Origin: CAYWKU01 sp964459325
Lineage (GTDB): Bacteria > RBG-13-61-14 > CAYWKU01
NCBI GenBank assembly: GCA_964459325.1
Contig: CAYWKU010000010.1
Span: forward strand, 1-64,000
Direction of reading: 5' to 3'
Length of the DNA stretch: 64,000 nucleotides
The translations under genes were made by a program, and so were the position numbers. Numbering within the stretch: the stretch's first letter is position 1; the number at the start of each line of letters is the position of its first letter. Under the pieces are notes generated by a model. That model did not search any database, was not told the DNA's origin, and worked only from the letters and a program-made list of their open reading frames with translations. Shown here in pieces: positions 52,274 to 59,940 of the stretch.

Positions 52274-53590
52274 CTAAAACGGCCTGGCAACCCTCGAGCG
52301 GGTCTTTTTCCTCAAAGCCCCAACAAACAGTCTTACTGTTGTAAACGGAGACAGCGGCGAGGCTTTGAGTATGTGCTTCGGCTTCATCAACCTTGCTATA
52401 AGTCCGGTTATCCGGGCCAGGTCGTTGTGTTCGTCAATGGTGTAAACCTTCGCCTTGGGATACATTTCCTTTATCTCATCGGCAACTTCCACCACCGCGC
52501 ACGGGCCGACTACCAGAAAATCCCCCTTCAAACCCTCGAATTGCGACTTTTCAAAACCCTTTCCGCACACTACGTTAAATTCGCCCTCTCCGCCAACTTC
52601 ATTATAAAGATACTCCGCCGCCGCTTCGCAATTTCCCCGGCACCCTTCCCTGCACGCCCTTTCGGAGCCGTAAATCCGGTTCATACCCGGAGGAAACTCT
52701 CCAAGAATGGTATACGGGTATTTCTCGGTGTAGCCCGATATGTCGCCGATAATTTCCATATCGTTGATATTTCCCCGGCCGAGACCGTCGCGGTAAAGCA
52801 GGTTCAGGTGCTCGACCTCCTCGATTGAATAGCCCATGATTTTCGCGCCCACCGTGTCCACCGCCACCGCATCGTCTCCGCCCATCACCAGCCCCATATC
52901 CACCGTCGTGCGCTCCAACTGCGAGCGGGCGGGAAAATGGCCGTGATAAACCAGCTTTTGGGCGTCCACCAGCACGAAATCCGGCCTGACGAACCAGTAG
53001 ATGCGGGCAAGCCTTCTGTGGAGACCGTAGTTGTGGTAAAAAAGCCTGTCCCGGTCCTGCAACAGGCCCTGTTGATTTTTCACGGCAAGTGTAAGCGTGG
53101 TCATCGAGTGGGTTTTGAACTTGGGAGCGGAAAGATAAACGTTACTCTCCCTTTCCTCAATCCACGCCCTGTAAAGCCTTTTCGGAAACTGCACCGGACT
53201 GCCTTCATCGCCCAGGGTCACAGGGAGGGTAGGCTCTTCGTCCAGAAATACCGCCTCGGCGCCGAACTCCCGGCACAAATCCGTGTAACCGGTAGCCTTG
53301 AATACCAGGCGGGTAAAATTGCCGGCGGTGCAGTTATCGGCAAGGTAAATATCCTTTACACCGGCGTCCTTGAGCAGGCCCATAAGCGCCCGCAAAAACT
53401 CGACGCTCGTAAACTGCTCCGGCCCGTAATGTACCGCGTTGGGCTTTACCCAGACGGATTTATGCGGCGGAAATACCTTTTCCACCCCTCCGTAAGGAGC
53501 GAGCACGTTTATGATGGTTCCCCTGAGCTCCGAGTCGATTATCTTCTCTACCGCGACCTTTGCCGTTTCGGATTTATTACTCATGTTCAT
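52274..53590 (-). CDS. DUF362 protein with Cys-rich C-terminal extension
   Basis: A 438-residue DUF362 protein. The N-terminal half has 'VWVKPNAVHYGPEQFTSVEFLRAL' and 'YLADNCTAGNFTRLVFKATG', and the middle has 'APKFKTHSMTTLTLAVKNQQGL' and 'VDAQKLVYHGH', all characteristic. After about residue 300 a Cys-rich part follows ('RACREGCRGNCEAAAEY', 'VVCGKGF', 'GPCAVVEV') that could hold a metal or Fe-S cluster. The molecular activity of DUF362 proteins is not established. Its tight coupling to the kinase and response regulator downstream suggests a signalling or redox-sensing link (inference). A second ATG at 53584 is possible. Confidence 0.8.
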   Translation of the reverse strand: MNMSNKSETAKVAVEKIIDSELRGTIINVLAPYGGVEKVFPPHKSVWVKPNAVHYGPEQFTSVEFLRALMGLLKDAGVKDIYLADNCTAGNFTRLVFKATGYTDLCREFGAEAVFLDEEPTLPVTLGDEGSPVQFPKRLYRAWIEERESNVYLSAPKFKTHSMTTLTLAVKNQQGLLQDRDRLFYHNYGLHRRLARIYWFVRPDFVLVDAQKLVYHGHFPARSQLERTTVDMGLVMGGDDAVAVDTVGAKIMGYSIEEVEHLNLLYRDGLGRGNINDMEIIGDISGYTEKYPYTILGEFPPGMNRIYGSERACREGCRGNCEAAAEYLYNEVGGEGEFNVVCGKGFEKSQFEGLKGDFLVVGPCAVVEVADEIKEMYPKAKVYTIDEHNDLARITGLIARLMKPKHILKASPLSPFTTVRLFVGALRKKTRSRVARPF

Positions 53591-53908
53591 AATTTACACA
53601 ATACTCCCGCCGGATTCAAGACAGATTTATCACTAAAAGTGGACAAAGTGGAGAACTATCCTCAGAATTCTTACAGTAGGGCGAATCTCGCGTTCGCCTT
53701 CCCGCATTAACCCTCCCGGAATATGGCATGAAAACCGATGTCTTGATGCAACAGTCATGACTCTTACGATTAACCACAAGGAACGGCGGGCGTTGTTTGC
53801 TTTTTCCACATATATTACTATGTTTATAGTATTACTGGGGTTATGCTCGTCTCGTGAAGATGAGGAGGTGATAAATACGGGTAATCCTATCAAATTGATA
53901 CAAGCAAC

Positions 53909-53937
53909 TTGACCAATCGGCCCCTTCGAGTTAAAAT
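53909..53937 (+). promoter_or_regulatory. Sigma-70 promoter of the zapB-zapA locus
   Basis: TTGACC at 53909-53914, a 17-base spacer and TAAAAT at 53932-53937, 25 bases before the ATG at 53963. The 372-base gap 53591-53962 otherwise contains a small hairpin GGCGAA-N7-TTCGCC at 53680-53698 and no gene. Confidence 0.6.
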
Positions 53938-53962
53938 CCTTTAATGAAAGACATTCAACGCC

Positions 53963-54187
53963 ATGAGCCTGGAAAAATTTGAAAAACTCGAAGGGAAAGT
54001 GAAAGCGCTGCTGGAAGAACACGGGCAGCTCAAAGATGAAAACCGCGAGCTTAAACGGAAGCTTCAGGAGTCTCAAAACCGTATAGCCCGGCTTGAGGAA
54101 AAACTCGACACCGAACACCAAAAACGCTCCGAAGCACTGGGGCAAGTGGACGAGGTTATCAAGCTGCTGGAAAATGCTGCGGGGTAG
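53963..54187 (+). CDS. ZapB-like short coiled-coil protein
   Basis: A 74-residue protein that is almost entirely one heptad coiled coil ('KFEKLEGKVKALLEEHGQLKDENRELKRKLQESQNRIARLEEKL'). It stands 31 bases upstream of zapA. In many bacteria a short coiled-coil protein occupies this position and is annotated as cell-division protein ZapB or a ZapB-like factor that links Z-ring proteins. Identity rests on position and composition, because coiled coils carry little family signal. Confidence 0.65.
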   Translation: MSLEKFEKLEGKVKALLEEHGQLKDENRELKRKLQESQNRIARLEEKLDTEHQKRSEALGQVDEVIKLLENAAG

Positions 54188-54218
54188 TTGCAACACTGCC
54201 GTATAAAAAGTTAAAATT

Positions 54219-54500
54219 ATGAAACGGTATACGGTTAACATTCTGGGCGAGGATTTTGAAGTCAAAAGCGACAGTTCGGACGAAAAAGTGCGGAATATAG
54301 CCCAATACGTTGATGAAAAAATGCAACAGGCGACAAACACCGGACGCTCGACATCGCGGGAAAAAGCCGCTATTCTGGCAGCATTGAACATCGCAGAAGA
54401 CTATTTCGACCACAGGCATTCAACGGAAAAGGAAAAAAAGCTACTGGAGGAAAAATCGGACAAACTCCTGGAGCTTGTCCAAAAACAACTGGAGAGGTAA
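54219..54500 (+). CDS. zapA: Cell division protein ZapA
   Basis: A 93-residue ZapA. The N-terminal beta-strand domain ('YTVNILGEDFEVKSDSSDEKVRNIAQYVDEKM') and the long C-terminal coiled coil match the family. It cross-links FtsZ filaments in the Z-ring. The order zapB-like, zapA, structured RNA, fthC, rny is the familiar arrangement around the 6S RNA locus. Confidence 0.9.
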   Translation: MKRYTVNILGEDFEVKSDSSDEKVRNIAQYVDEKMQQATNTGRSTSREKAAILAALNIAEDYFDHRHSTEKEKKLLEEKSDKLLELVQKQLER

Positions 54501-54507
54501 CGGGCAA

Positions 54508-54579
54508 TCCCCCGCCCGACTGAAAAAGCCTGAACGACGTTCACGGATTGATGTGAAGGCAGGGGCTTTCGGCGGGGGA
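54508..54579 (+). other. Strong RNA hairpin directly after zapA
   Basis: TCCCCCGCC (54508-54516) pairs with GGCGGGGGA (54571-54579). AAAGCC (54525-54530) pairs inside it with GGCTTT (54564-54569). An inner hairpin TGAAC-GAC-GTTCA lies at 54531-54543. No T-run follows, so it is not a standard terminator. It may be a processing or stabilising structure between zapA and the downstream RNA. Confidence 0.45.
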
Positions 54580-54598
54580 GAAAAATAAAAATTACTTT

Positions 54599-54789
54599 GT
54601 GGGGGAACAAAAGGTACGGAGCCGCAACTCCGCAGGGAATTTCGATGTTACCCGCGGAGCCGAGGATAGAAGGAAATTGAAATTTCTTCCGAAAATACGC
54701 TCATTTAAGACCATGGAGGCAGATAAGCTTCCTCCGATAGAGTGAGTCGTTTCCTCATAATCCGCTCTCCGTAATCTTTCCTCCCCCAC
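54599..54789 (+). ncRNA. ssrS: Candidate 6S RNA
   Basis: A 191-base stretch between zapA and fthC, the position of 6S RNA in many bacteria. Its ends pair: GTGGGGG (54599-54605) with CCCCCAC (54783-54789), and further in TACGGAG (54615-54621) with CTCCGTA (54767-54773). This gives a long interrupted closing stem with a large interior, the general shape and length of 6S RNA, which sequesters sigma-70 RNA polymerase. No covariance search was possible. The call rests on synteny, length and closing stem. Confidence 0.45.
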
Positions 54790-54800
54790 CGGCGGGAACA

Positions 54801-55391
54801 ATGGAAGATATGCGCCAGGCCAAGAAGGCTCTGCGCTCGCGTATCCGCGCGGCCAGGGAACAAATATCCCGCGAAGAAATTGAGCGCAAGTCTCGTGCCG
54901 CAGCCGGGCATCTTATCGGCTCCCCCGAGTTCGACAACGCCGGTGCCATAGCCCTCTACAGGGCATGCTTCGGGGAAGTGGACACCGACGGGATATTCGA
55001 CGAAGCCCGCTCGCGCGGCAAAACCGTCCTTTATCCTAAAACCGACATAAAGAACCATAAATTGCATTTCGGGGAGGTTGAGCGCCTGGACAGCATGATA
55101 CCCGGGCGCTGGAATATTCCCGAGCCTCCTCCCGATGCCCGATGGAGGTCGCTCGACGAAGCCGAGCTGGTGGTGGCGCCCGGTGTGGCATTCGACACCC
55201 GGGGTGGAAGATTGGGCATGGGGGGCGGATTCTATGACAGTATGCTCGAAAACGTTGATACGAATACCATAAAAATGGGACTCGCTTACGATTTTCAGGT
55301 ACAAAATTCCGTACCAATGGACGATAACGACCAACGCATGCACTGCCTGGTGACCGAATCGGGCATGATGCGATTCCCGGAAAGGGGGTGA
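54801..55391 (+). CDS. fthC: 5-formyltetrahydrofolate cyclo-ligase
   Basis: A 196-residue 5-FCL family protein. It has 'AKKALRSRIRAAREQIS' at the start, 'ALYRACFGEVDTDGIF' in the middle and the signature 'LGMGGGFYDSML', plus 'VVAPGVAFDTRGGRLG'. It converts 5-formyl-THF to 5,10-methenyl-THF with ATP. ATG 54801 lies just beyond the candidate 6S RNA; an internal ATG at 54810 with GGAAG is possible. The rny start follows after four bases. Confidence 0.9.
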   Translation: MEDMRQAKKALRSRIRAAREQISREEIERKSRAAAGHLIGSPEFDNAGAIALYRACFGEVDTDGIFDEARSRGKTVLYPKTDIKNHKLHFGEVERLDSMIPGRWNIPEPPPDARWRSLDEAELVVAPGVAFDTRGGRLGMGGGFYDSMLENVDTNTIKMGLAYDFQVQNSVPMDDNDQRMHCLVTESGMMRFPERG

Positions 55392-55395
55392 AACT

Positions 55396-56949
55396 TTGGC
55401 CGGATATATTTTAACCGCCCTCATTGCACTGGTTGTCGGCGGCATTGGAGGGTGGTTCGCATGGAACCAAATTCAAAAAAGAAAAGCTCAGGACGCAAAA
55501 ACTCAGGCACAAAAAATTATCAGCGAGGCCGAAAAACAGGCTCAAAACACCACAAAGGAAGCCGAGCTGCAGGCCAAGGATACCGTTTTCCAGGCCAAGC
55601 AGGAGCTGGAAAAGGAGGAGAAGGAAAAAAGAAAAGAGCTTTCCAATTTCGAAAAAAGACTGCTACAAAAGGAGGAAAACCTCGATAAAAAGGTCGACCT
55701 CCTCGACCACAAGGAAATGGAAATCTCCAAACGCGAGAAGAGTGTAAACTCCCGCGAAAAATCGCTAGACGAATCCGAGAAAAAAGTCGAGGAGCGCCTC
55801 AAGGAGGCCGAAGCACGGCTGGAAAAAATAGCCGGTATGACCGCCGCCGACGCAAAAAAGGAGCTTATAAGCAGAATGACCAACGAAGCTCGGCACGAGG
55901 CGGCCAAAACAATCAAGCAAATCGAGGAAAACATCCGCGAGGAGTGCGAAAAGCTGTCCAAAGACATAATCACCCACGCCATCCAGCGATACTCGGGCGA
56001 TTACGTGCTCGACCGCACGGTCAGCGTCATTCCACTGCCGAACGACGAAATGAAGGGCAGAATTATCGGCCGCGAAGGCCGCAACATCCGCACCATCGAG
56101 CAGCTTACCGGAATAGACCTCATCGTCGACGACACTCCCGAGGCGGTGGTGATTAGCGCTTTCAACCCCGTACGGCGCGAAGTGGCAAGGCTGGCTCTCG
56201 ATAAACTCATCTCCGACGGCAGAATCCACCCCGCCCGCATCGAGGAGGTGGTAAAAAAGGCCGAAAAGGAGGTCGAGGACAGCATCAAAACCGCCGGACA
56301 GCAGGCCATCTTCGATATGGGACTGCACGGAATGCACCCGGAAATCGTCAAGCTGGTGGGAAGACTGAAGTACCGCACTTCGTACGCCCAGAACCAGTAC
56401 CAGCACAGCATGGAAGTGGGCTTCCTTTGCGGAATAATGGCCGGCGAGCTGAAATTCAACATGAAGGAAGCCAAGCGGGCCGGAATCCTGCACGACATCG
56501 GAAAGGCCGTTGACCACGAAGTGGAAGGCTCACACGCTCAAATCGGCGCCGAGCTGGCCCGAAAGCACGGCGAAAAGGAGCACATAGTAAACGCCATCGC
56601 CCAGCACCACGACGACGAGCCGCAGTCGATTTACGCCGTGCTGGTGCAGGCCGCGGACGCACTCAGCGGAGCGCGACCCGGCGCAAGAAGGGAAATGCTC
56701 GAAACTTACGTCAAGCGACTGGACGACCTCGAGCGTATCGCAAATTCCTTCGAGGGTATCGGCAAAAGTTACGCCATCCAGGCCGGGCGAGAAATACGAA
56801 TAATGGTCGAGTCCGGGGAAATCGGAGACGAGGACTCGGTGGTGCTCTGCAGGGACATCGCGAAGAAAATCGAGGAGGAGCTTTCCTACCCCGGCCAGAT
56901 AAAAGTAACGGTTATTCGCGAAACACGGGCGGTGGAGTACGCAAAATGA
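55396..56949 (+). CDS. rny: Ribonuclease Y
   Basis: A 517-residue endoribonuclease with a TTG start at 55396 just after GGGGGTGA. The N-terminal transmembrane helix (about 2-22) anchors it to the inner membrane. A long coiled coil (25-165) with Lys/Glu repeats is followed by a KH domain ('GRIIGREGRNIRTIEQLTGIDLIVDDTPE'). The HD phosphohydrolase domain carries His366-Asp367 in 'GILHDIGKAVDHE'. It initiates mRNA decay. It is co-directional with zapA-fthC. Confidence 0.93.
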   Translation: MAGYILTALIALVVGGIGGWFAWNQIQKRKAQDAKTQAQKIISEAEKQAQNTTKEAELQAKDTVFQAKQELEKEEKEKRKELSNFEKRLLQKEENLDKKVDLLDHKEMEISKREKSVNSREKSLDESEKKVEERLKEAEARLEKIAGMTAADAKKELISRMTNEARHEAAKTIKQIEENIREECEKLSKDIITHAIQRYSGDYVLDRTVSVIPLPNDEMKGRIIGREGRNIRTIEQLTGIDLIVDDTPEAVVISAFNPVRREVARLALDKLISDGRIHPARIEEVVKKAEKEVEDSIKTAGQQAIFDMGLHGMHPEIVKLVGRLKYRTSYAQNQYQHSMEVGFLCGIMAGELKFNMKEAKRAGILHDIGKAVDHEVEGSHAQIGAELARKHGEKEHIVNAIAQHHDDEPQSIYAVLVQAADALSGARPGARREMLETYVKRLDDLERIANSFEGIGKSYAIQAGREIRIMVESGEIGDEDSVVLCRDIAKKIEEELSYPGQIKVTVIRETRAVEYAK

Positions 56950-57269
56950 GTGTTCGGGGGACATGTACTCGTTACGTGTCCCCCGAACACGGCAGGAGCT
57001 TCGCTCCTGCACCCTTCACTGCGCTCACGCATAGCGATGAGGAAACTCAACTTCCTCGTCCGTTCGCGCAGAAACATCTGTGGAAAAAGACAAGGGGGCT
57101 TAAGCCCCTTGTCCAACGAATAACGAAACCCCGACCTTCAGGTCGGGGAGGTTCGCAATTTTGCTTTGCAGCCCCGGGCTTCAGCCCGGGGAGAAAATCT
57201 GAAGATTCCACGGACTGAAGTCCGTGGCTCTTATCGAAGTTGTGAAGCTCCCCGGGCTAAAGCTCGGGG
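56950..57269. repeat. Array of different hairpins downstream of rny
   Basis: At least seven palindromes follow the rny stop: GTGTTCGGGGGACA with a 13-base loop (56950-56990); GCAGGAGC-TTC-GCTCCTGC (56992-57010); GACAAGGGG-type (57089-57113); CCCCGACC-TTCA-GGTCGGGG (57129-57148); CCCCGGGC-TTCA-GCCCGGGG (57172-57191); CCACGGAC-TGAA-GTCCGTGG (57208-57227); CCCCGGGC-TAAA-GCTCGGGG (57250-57269). The last five have unrelated arms but a shared C-TNNA-G centre. The 468-base gap 56950-57417 holds no gene. Confidence 0.8.
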
Positions 57270-57330
57270 TTTCTTTAATTGGCGGACAAGGGGCACAAGT
57301 GGAACGCGCGGCGAGAGCGCCGCGCCTACC

Positions 57331-57373
57331 AATTAAAAAGAAAAACCCGGGAAGCCGATAGCCTCCCGGGGTT
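57331..57373 (-). terminator. Rho-independent terminator of the 57418-58530 gene
   Basis: Read on the minus strand, AACCCCGGGAGGC pairs with GCTTCCCGGGTT around a short loop, followed by a T-rich tract (complement of 57331-57345). It lies about 45 bases beyond the lipoprotein stop. Confidence 0.75.
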
Positions 57374-57417
57374 CTTTGTCGTTCAACGGTTCCCGTGCTG
57401 CTACGGGCAACCCGGAC

Positions 57418-58530
57418 TTACGGCGTTACCGTCATGCCGTCGGTAAGGCCGCAATTGTCTCCGCTCTCACTGGTATCCAACGTCCAAGTGTTCGTACCGG
57501 CATTCTTGAACCAGCTATAGCAGAAGGCGCCGCCTTGCTGAACCGGCAGGGTCATTATCAAGAGGTCCGCAGGGGGAGTTCCATCCTTGTTTCCATAGTT
57601 GATTCCGTAAATTTTGCCGTCGTCGTCAATAACGCCGCCGTAGAACTGGCTGGCCGAATTCTGGAGACCCTCCGGCATAGCCAGGGCCAGGGCCATGTTT
57701 TCGGTGTTAACCTGAACGTTGGCTATGATATACAGCGGCAAGTCTTCAATATTCGGCTCGGTGGTCAGGCCGTAATTGAGGGCATAGCCGGAAACCACGC
57801 TTTTTGATGTAAATGCATCGCCCGAGTAGTCCGGAGCATTACCGTCATTGTCATTGAGAATGCTGAAGTTGCCGCTAAGTGCCGCCACCTTTACGTCCTT
57901 GCACTCTTCGATGTCGCAATCAACTCCGGGCGCGCCGTCCAGAAACGGATAAAGGGGGTCGAGCAGTTTACCGCGAACCTCGATGTCACCCTCATTTTCG
58001 TCATTGGTGAAGGAGAAATTGCATCCGCCGGAGCCGTCGGTCTTGAAGGCTATTACCGCCCTGCCCTTTTCCTCGCTTGTGATGCTGCAATTATCCGGGA
58101 GGCCGGTGTAGACGCAATCGGGCTCTACATCATTGGTCAGTTGAGTTTCGAGCTGTGTGCAAGCGGTGTCGGTGGGATAATCAGCCGCGACTTTGGCCAT
58201 CATGTAACCCAGGTCCATGGAGTCGTAAATGAGGTTATGCGGGTCGTAATCCAGACCGTATGACCCCTCATTAGTAACCGCCAGGGCGAGTTTCACGACT
58301 TTATCGGCCTTTGCCGCCGGGTCTTCTTCCAGGATGAAATTGCCGTTGGGGGTGATGTTCAATATCTCTTCCGGCTCCACAACCTTTTTGTTCGGACCCT
58401 GCGTAGCATTAACGTTAAACAGTGAAGCGAAAAAATCGGCATCGTCGTCGCTGCTGTCGCCGCATCCGATGACGGCCCATGAGGTCATTGCCACTATTAA
58501 GATTACTGCCAACCAACTTAATTTTTTCAT
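57418..58530 (-). CDS. Secreted lipoprotein of unknown family
   Basis: A 370-residue lipoprotein. The signal sequence 'LSWLAVILIVAMTSWAVIGC' ends in a lipobox Cys followed by an acidic linker ('GDSSDDDADF'). The mature part is Asp/Asn/Gly-rich, with eight or more cysteines that could form disulfides, and several short beta-rich stretches ('ALSGNFSILNDNDG', 'GQVNTENMALALAMPEG'-like). No family is recognised. A terminator follows, and a sigma-54-like site lies upstream at 58752-58767, so it may be co-regulated with pilins. Its function is unknown. Confidence 0.7.
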   Translation of the reverse strand: MKKLSWLAVILIVAMTSWAVIGCGDSSDDDADFFASLFNVNATQGPNKKVVEPEEILNITPNGNFILEEDPAAKADKVVKLALAVTNEGSYGLDYDPHNLIYDSMDLGYMMAKVAADYPTDTACTQLETQLTNDVEPDCVYTGLPDNCSITSEEKGRAVIAFKTDGSGGCNFSFTNDENEGDIEVRGKLLDPLYPFLDGAPGVDCDIEECKDVKVAALSGNFSILNDNDGNAPDYSGDAFTSKSVVSGYALNYGLTTEPNIEDLPLYIIANVQVNTENMALALAMPEGLQNSASQFYGGVIDDDGKIYGINYGNKDGTPPADLLIMTLPVQQGGAFCYSWFKNAGTNTWTLDTSESGDNCGLTDGMTVTP

Positions 58531-58751
58531 CGCCTTACCTCCCTCTGCTTCTTTTTAAATTGTTCAGTTTAAAATTTTACTTAACCAACTATCCGCGAAC
58601 CATAAAAAAAACCGGAAATTACCCTTCGCAATCACCTCCTCCCCGTTTTAAAAATTTTTTAGTCGGTTTGTTGTACGACATCCGGGTGTATTTGATTTTC
58701 TCCTCTTTCGGTATGGATTTTCGTGTTTGATATATACGGCATTATTCTTGC

Positions 58752-58767
58752 TGCAATCATTGTACCA
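58752..58767 (-). promoter_or_regulatory. Candidate sigma-54 promoter of the lipoprotein gene
   Basis: On the minus strand TGGTAC-N5-TTGCA with exact GG-N10-GC spacing (58766-58753) and one mismatch in the -24 element. It lies about 220 bases before the ATG at 58530, so the 5' leader would be long. It is weaker than the pilA site. Confidence 0.35.
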
Positions 58768-59042
58768 TGCCCTTTGATGTTAAAAATATATTTACGAAAT
58801 ATGTTGTTTTCAAGACAAAAGGGGATATTATTATATGATACCGAAAAAAACCTTTAAAAAAGGATACTTGGCCTTCAGGTCAATCGAACGTTATTTATTA
58901 AAAAATTTTTCAAAAAGGGGGTGTCGGAGTTTGAGCCGGACAGTACTCAAACCAGTTTTCTTCTCAATTCCGGGAAAACTTTTTCTCAGGAAAAGGAATG
59001 AACGTCCAGCGGCCAAACCCCATTGTCCGGAAAAGATATAGA
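58768..59042. other. A/T-rich gene-free stretch
   Basis: Part of the 609-base gap 58531-59139. I see no conserved gene, RNA or palindrome here. A 68-codon frame at 58835-59041 has no family features or ribosome site. Confidence 0.5.
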
Positions 59043-59122
59043 CAAGGGGTTTCAACCCCTTGCCGATAACTCAAGGGGCTAAAGCCCCTTGGCTAAAGAA
59101 TTAGCCCCTTGGCTAAAGAATT
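59043..59122. repeat. Two CAAGGGG palindromes and a 20-base tandem duplication
   Basis: CAAGGGGTT-TC-AACCCCTTG at 59043-59062 and CAAGGGGC-TAAA-GCCCCTTG at 59072-59091. The sequence AGCCCCTTGGCTAAAGAATT then occurs twice in tandem (59083-59102, 59103-59122), so one palindrome arm has been duplicated. The block ends 17 bases before the LolA-like ATG, close to its ribosome site. Confidence 0.8.
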
Positions 59123-59139
59123 GCGGAAAGGTGGTAAAA

Positions 59140-59940
59140 ATGAGGAAAATCAGTACCTTAGCGATTATTATGCTCGCGGCCGCGGTAGCATGGTCGGCCA
59201 TCGGGGTCTCGGCCCCGGAAGAAGAAAAGGAGCTGACCGCCGACGAAATTATGGAAAAGGTCAGGGAAAACCGCTACCCCGAAACCAGCCGCTCGGAAAT
59301 TAAGATGACACTCATAGATTCTAACGGTGGACAACTGGTCAAGGAGTTCGTGATGTACCGGAAGGTCGCCGATGGCGACGCCAAGACCTTCATCGTGTTC
59401 CAGGACCCGCCCAGCGCGCGCGGCACCCGGTTTCTGGTGATTCAAAAGGGCGACGAAAAGAAAACCTTCGCCAAGTTCGCCGATAACCCCAACGTCCAGA
59501 GGATAGGCGAAAGCCAGCGCTCCGACAGGTTCATGGGCAGCGATTTTACTTACGGCGACCTGGAAATCGAAAAGGAGGGCGAAAACAACTTTGAAAAGCT
59601 CGGCAAAGAGGAGTATAACGGCATCCCCTGCTACATCATCAAAAGCACCCCCAAAAACCTCGATGAAGCCCAGTATTCCCACCTGAAATTGTGGATAGAC
59701 CGGGAAAAGTTCGTTTCCCACTTCACCGAGTTCTACTCGAAGAAAAAAGAAAACGAGAAAATCAAAACCCTCGAAGTAAAGGAACTGAAGCTCATTCAGG
59801 ACAAGTGGACAGCCACCAACTCGGTAATGACCGACCTGAGGGACGACCACAAGACCATCATGGAGCTGGCCAGGGTAAAGTTCAACCTGGAAATTGACGA
59901 CGGCATGTTCAGCCTCCGAACCCTGATGAGGGGGATATAA
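59140..59940 (+). CDS. LolA-like outer-membrane lipoprotein-sorting protein
   Basis: A 266-residue periplasmic protein. The frame opens at 59089 inside a repeat, but ATG 59140 has AAAGGTGG and begins a signal peptide ('ISTLAIIMLAAAVAWSAIGVSA'). The mature part has the LolA-like fold signature of the 'outer membrane lipoprotein-sorting protein' group ('EIMEKVRENRYPETSRSEIKMTLID', 'FQDPPSARGTRFLVI', 'DRFMGSDFTYGDL', 'LKLWIDREKFV'). These proteins usually accompany an RND/MMPL exporter and shuttle hydrophobic molecules. The stop overlaps the next start (TAATG), so it is coupled to the beta-barrel. Confidence 0.8.
   Translation: MRKISTLAIIMLAAAVAWSAIGVSAPEEEKELTADEIMEKVRENRYPETSRSEIKMTLIDSNGGQLVKEFVMYRKVADGDAKTFIVFQDPPSARGTRFLVIQKGDEKKTFAKFADNPNVQRIGESQRSDRFMGSDFTYGDLEIEKEGENNFEKLGKEEYNGIPCYIIKSTPKNLDEAQYSHLKLWIDREKFVSHFTEFYSKKKENEKIKTLEVKELKLIQDKWTATNSVMTDLRDDHKTIMELARVKFNLEIDDGMFSLRTLMRGI

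Noticed and set aside
54508..54579. Rho-independent terminator after zapA
   Set aside because: The stem is strong but followed by an A-rich sequence, not a T-run, and fthC lies in the same direction.
58835..59041. 68-codon basic ORF in the gap before the LolA-like gene
   Set aside because: No ribosome site, no family features, and it runs into a palindromic repeat.
59083..59122. Tandem 20-base repeats considered as a CRISPR start
   Set aside because: Only two copies with no spacers; they derive from duplication of a palindrome arm.
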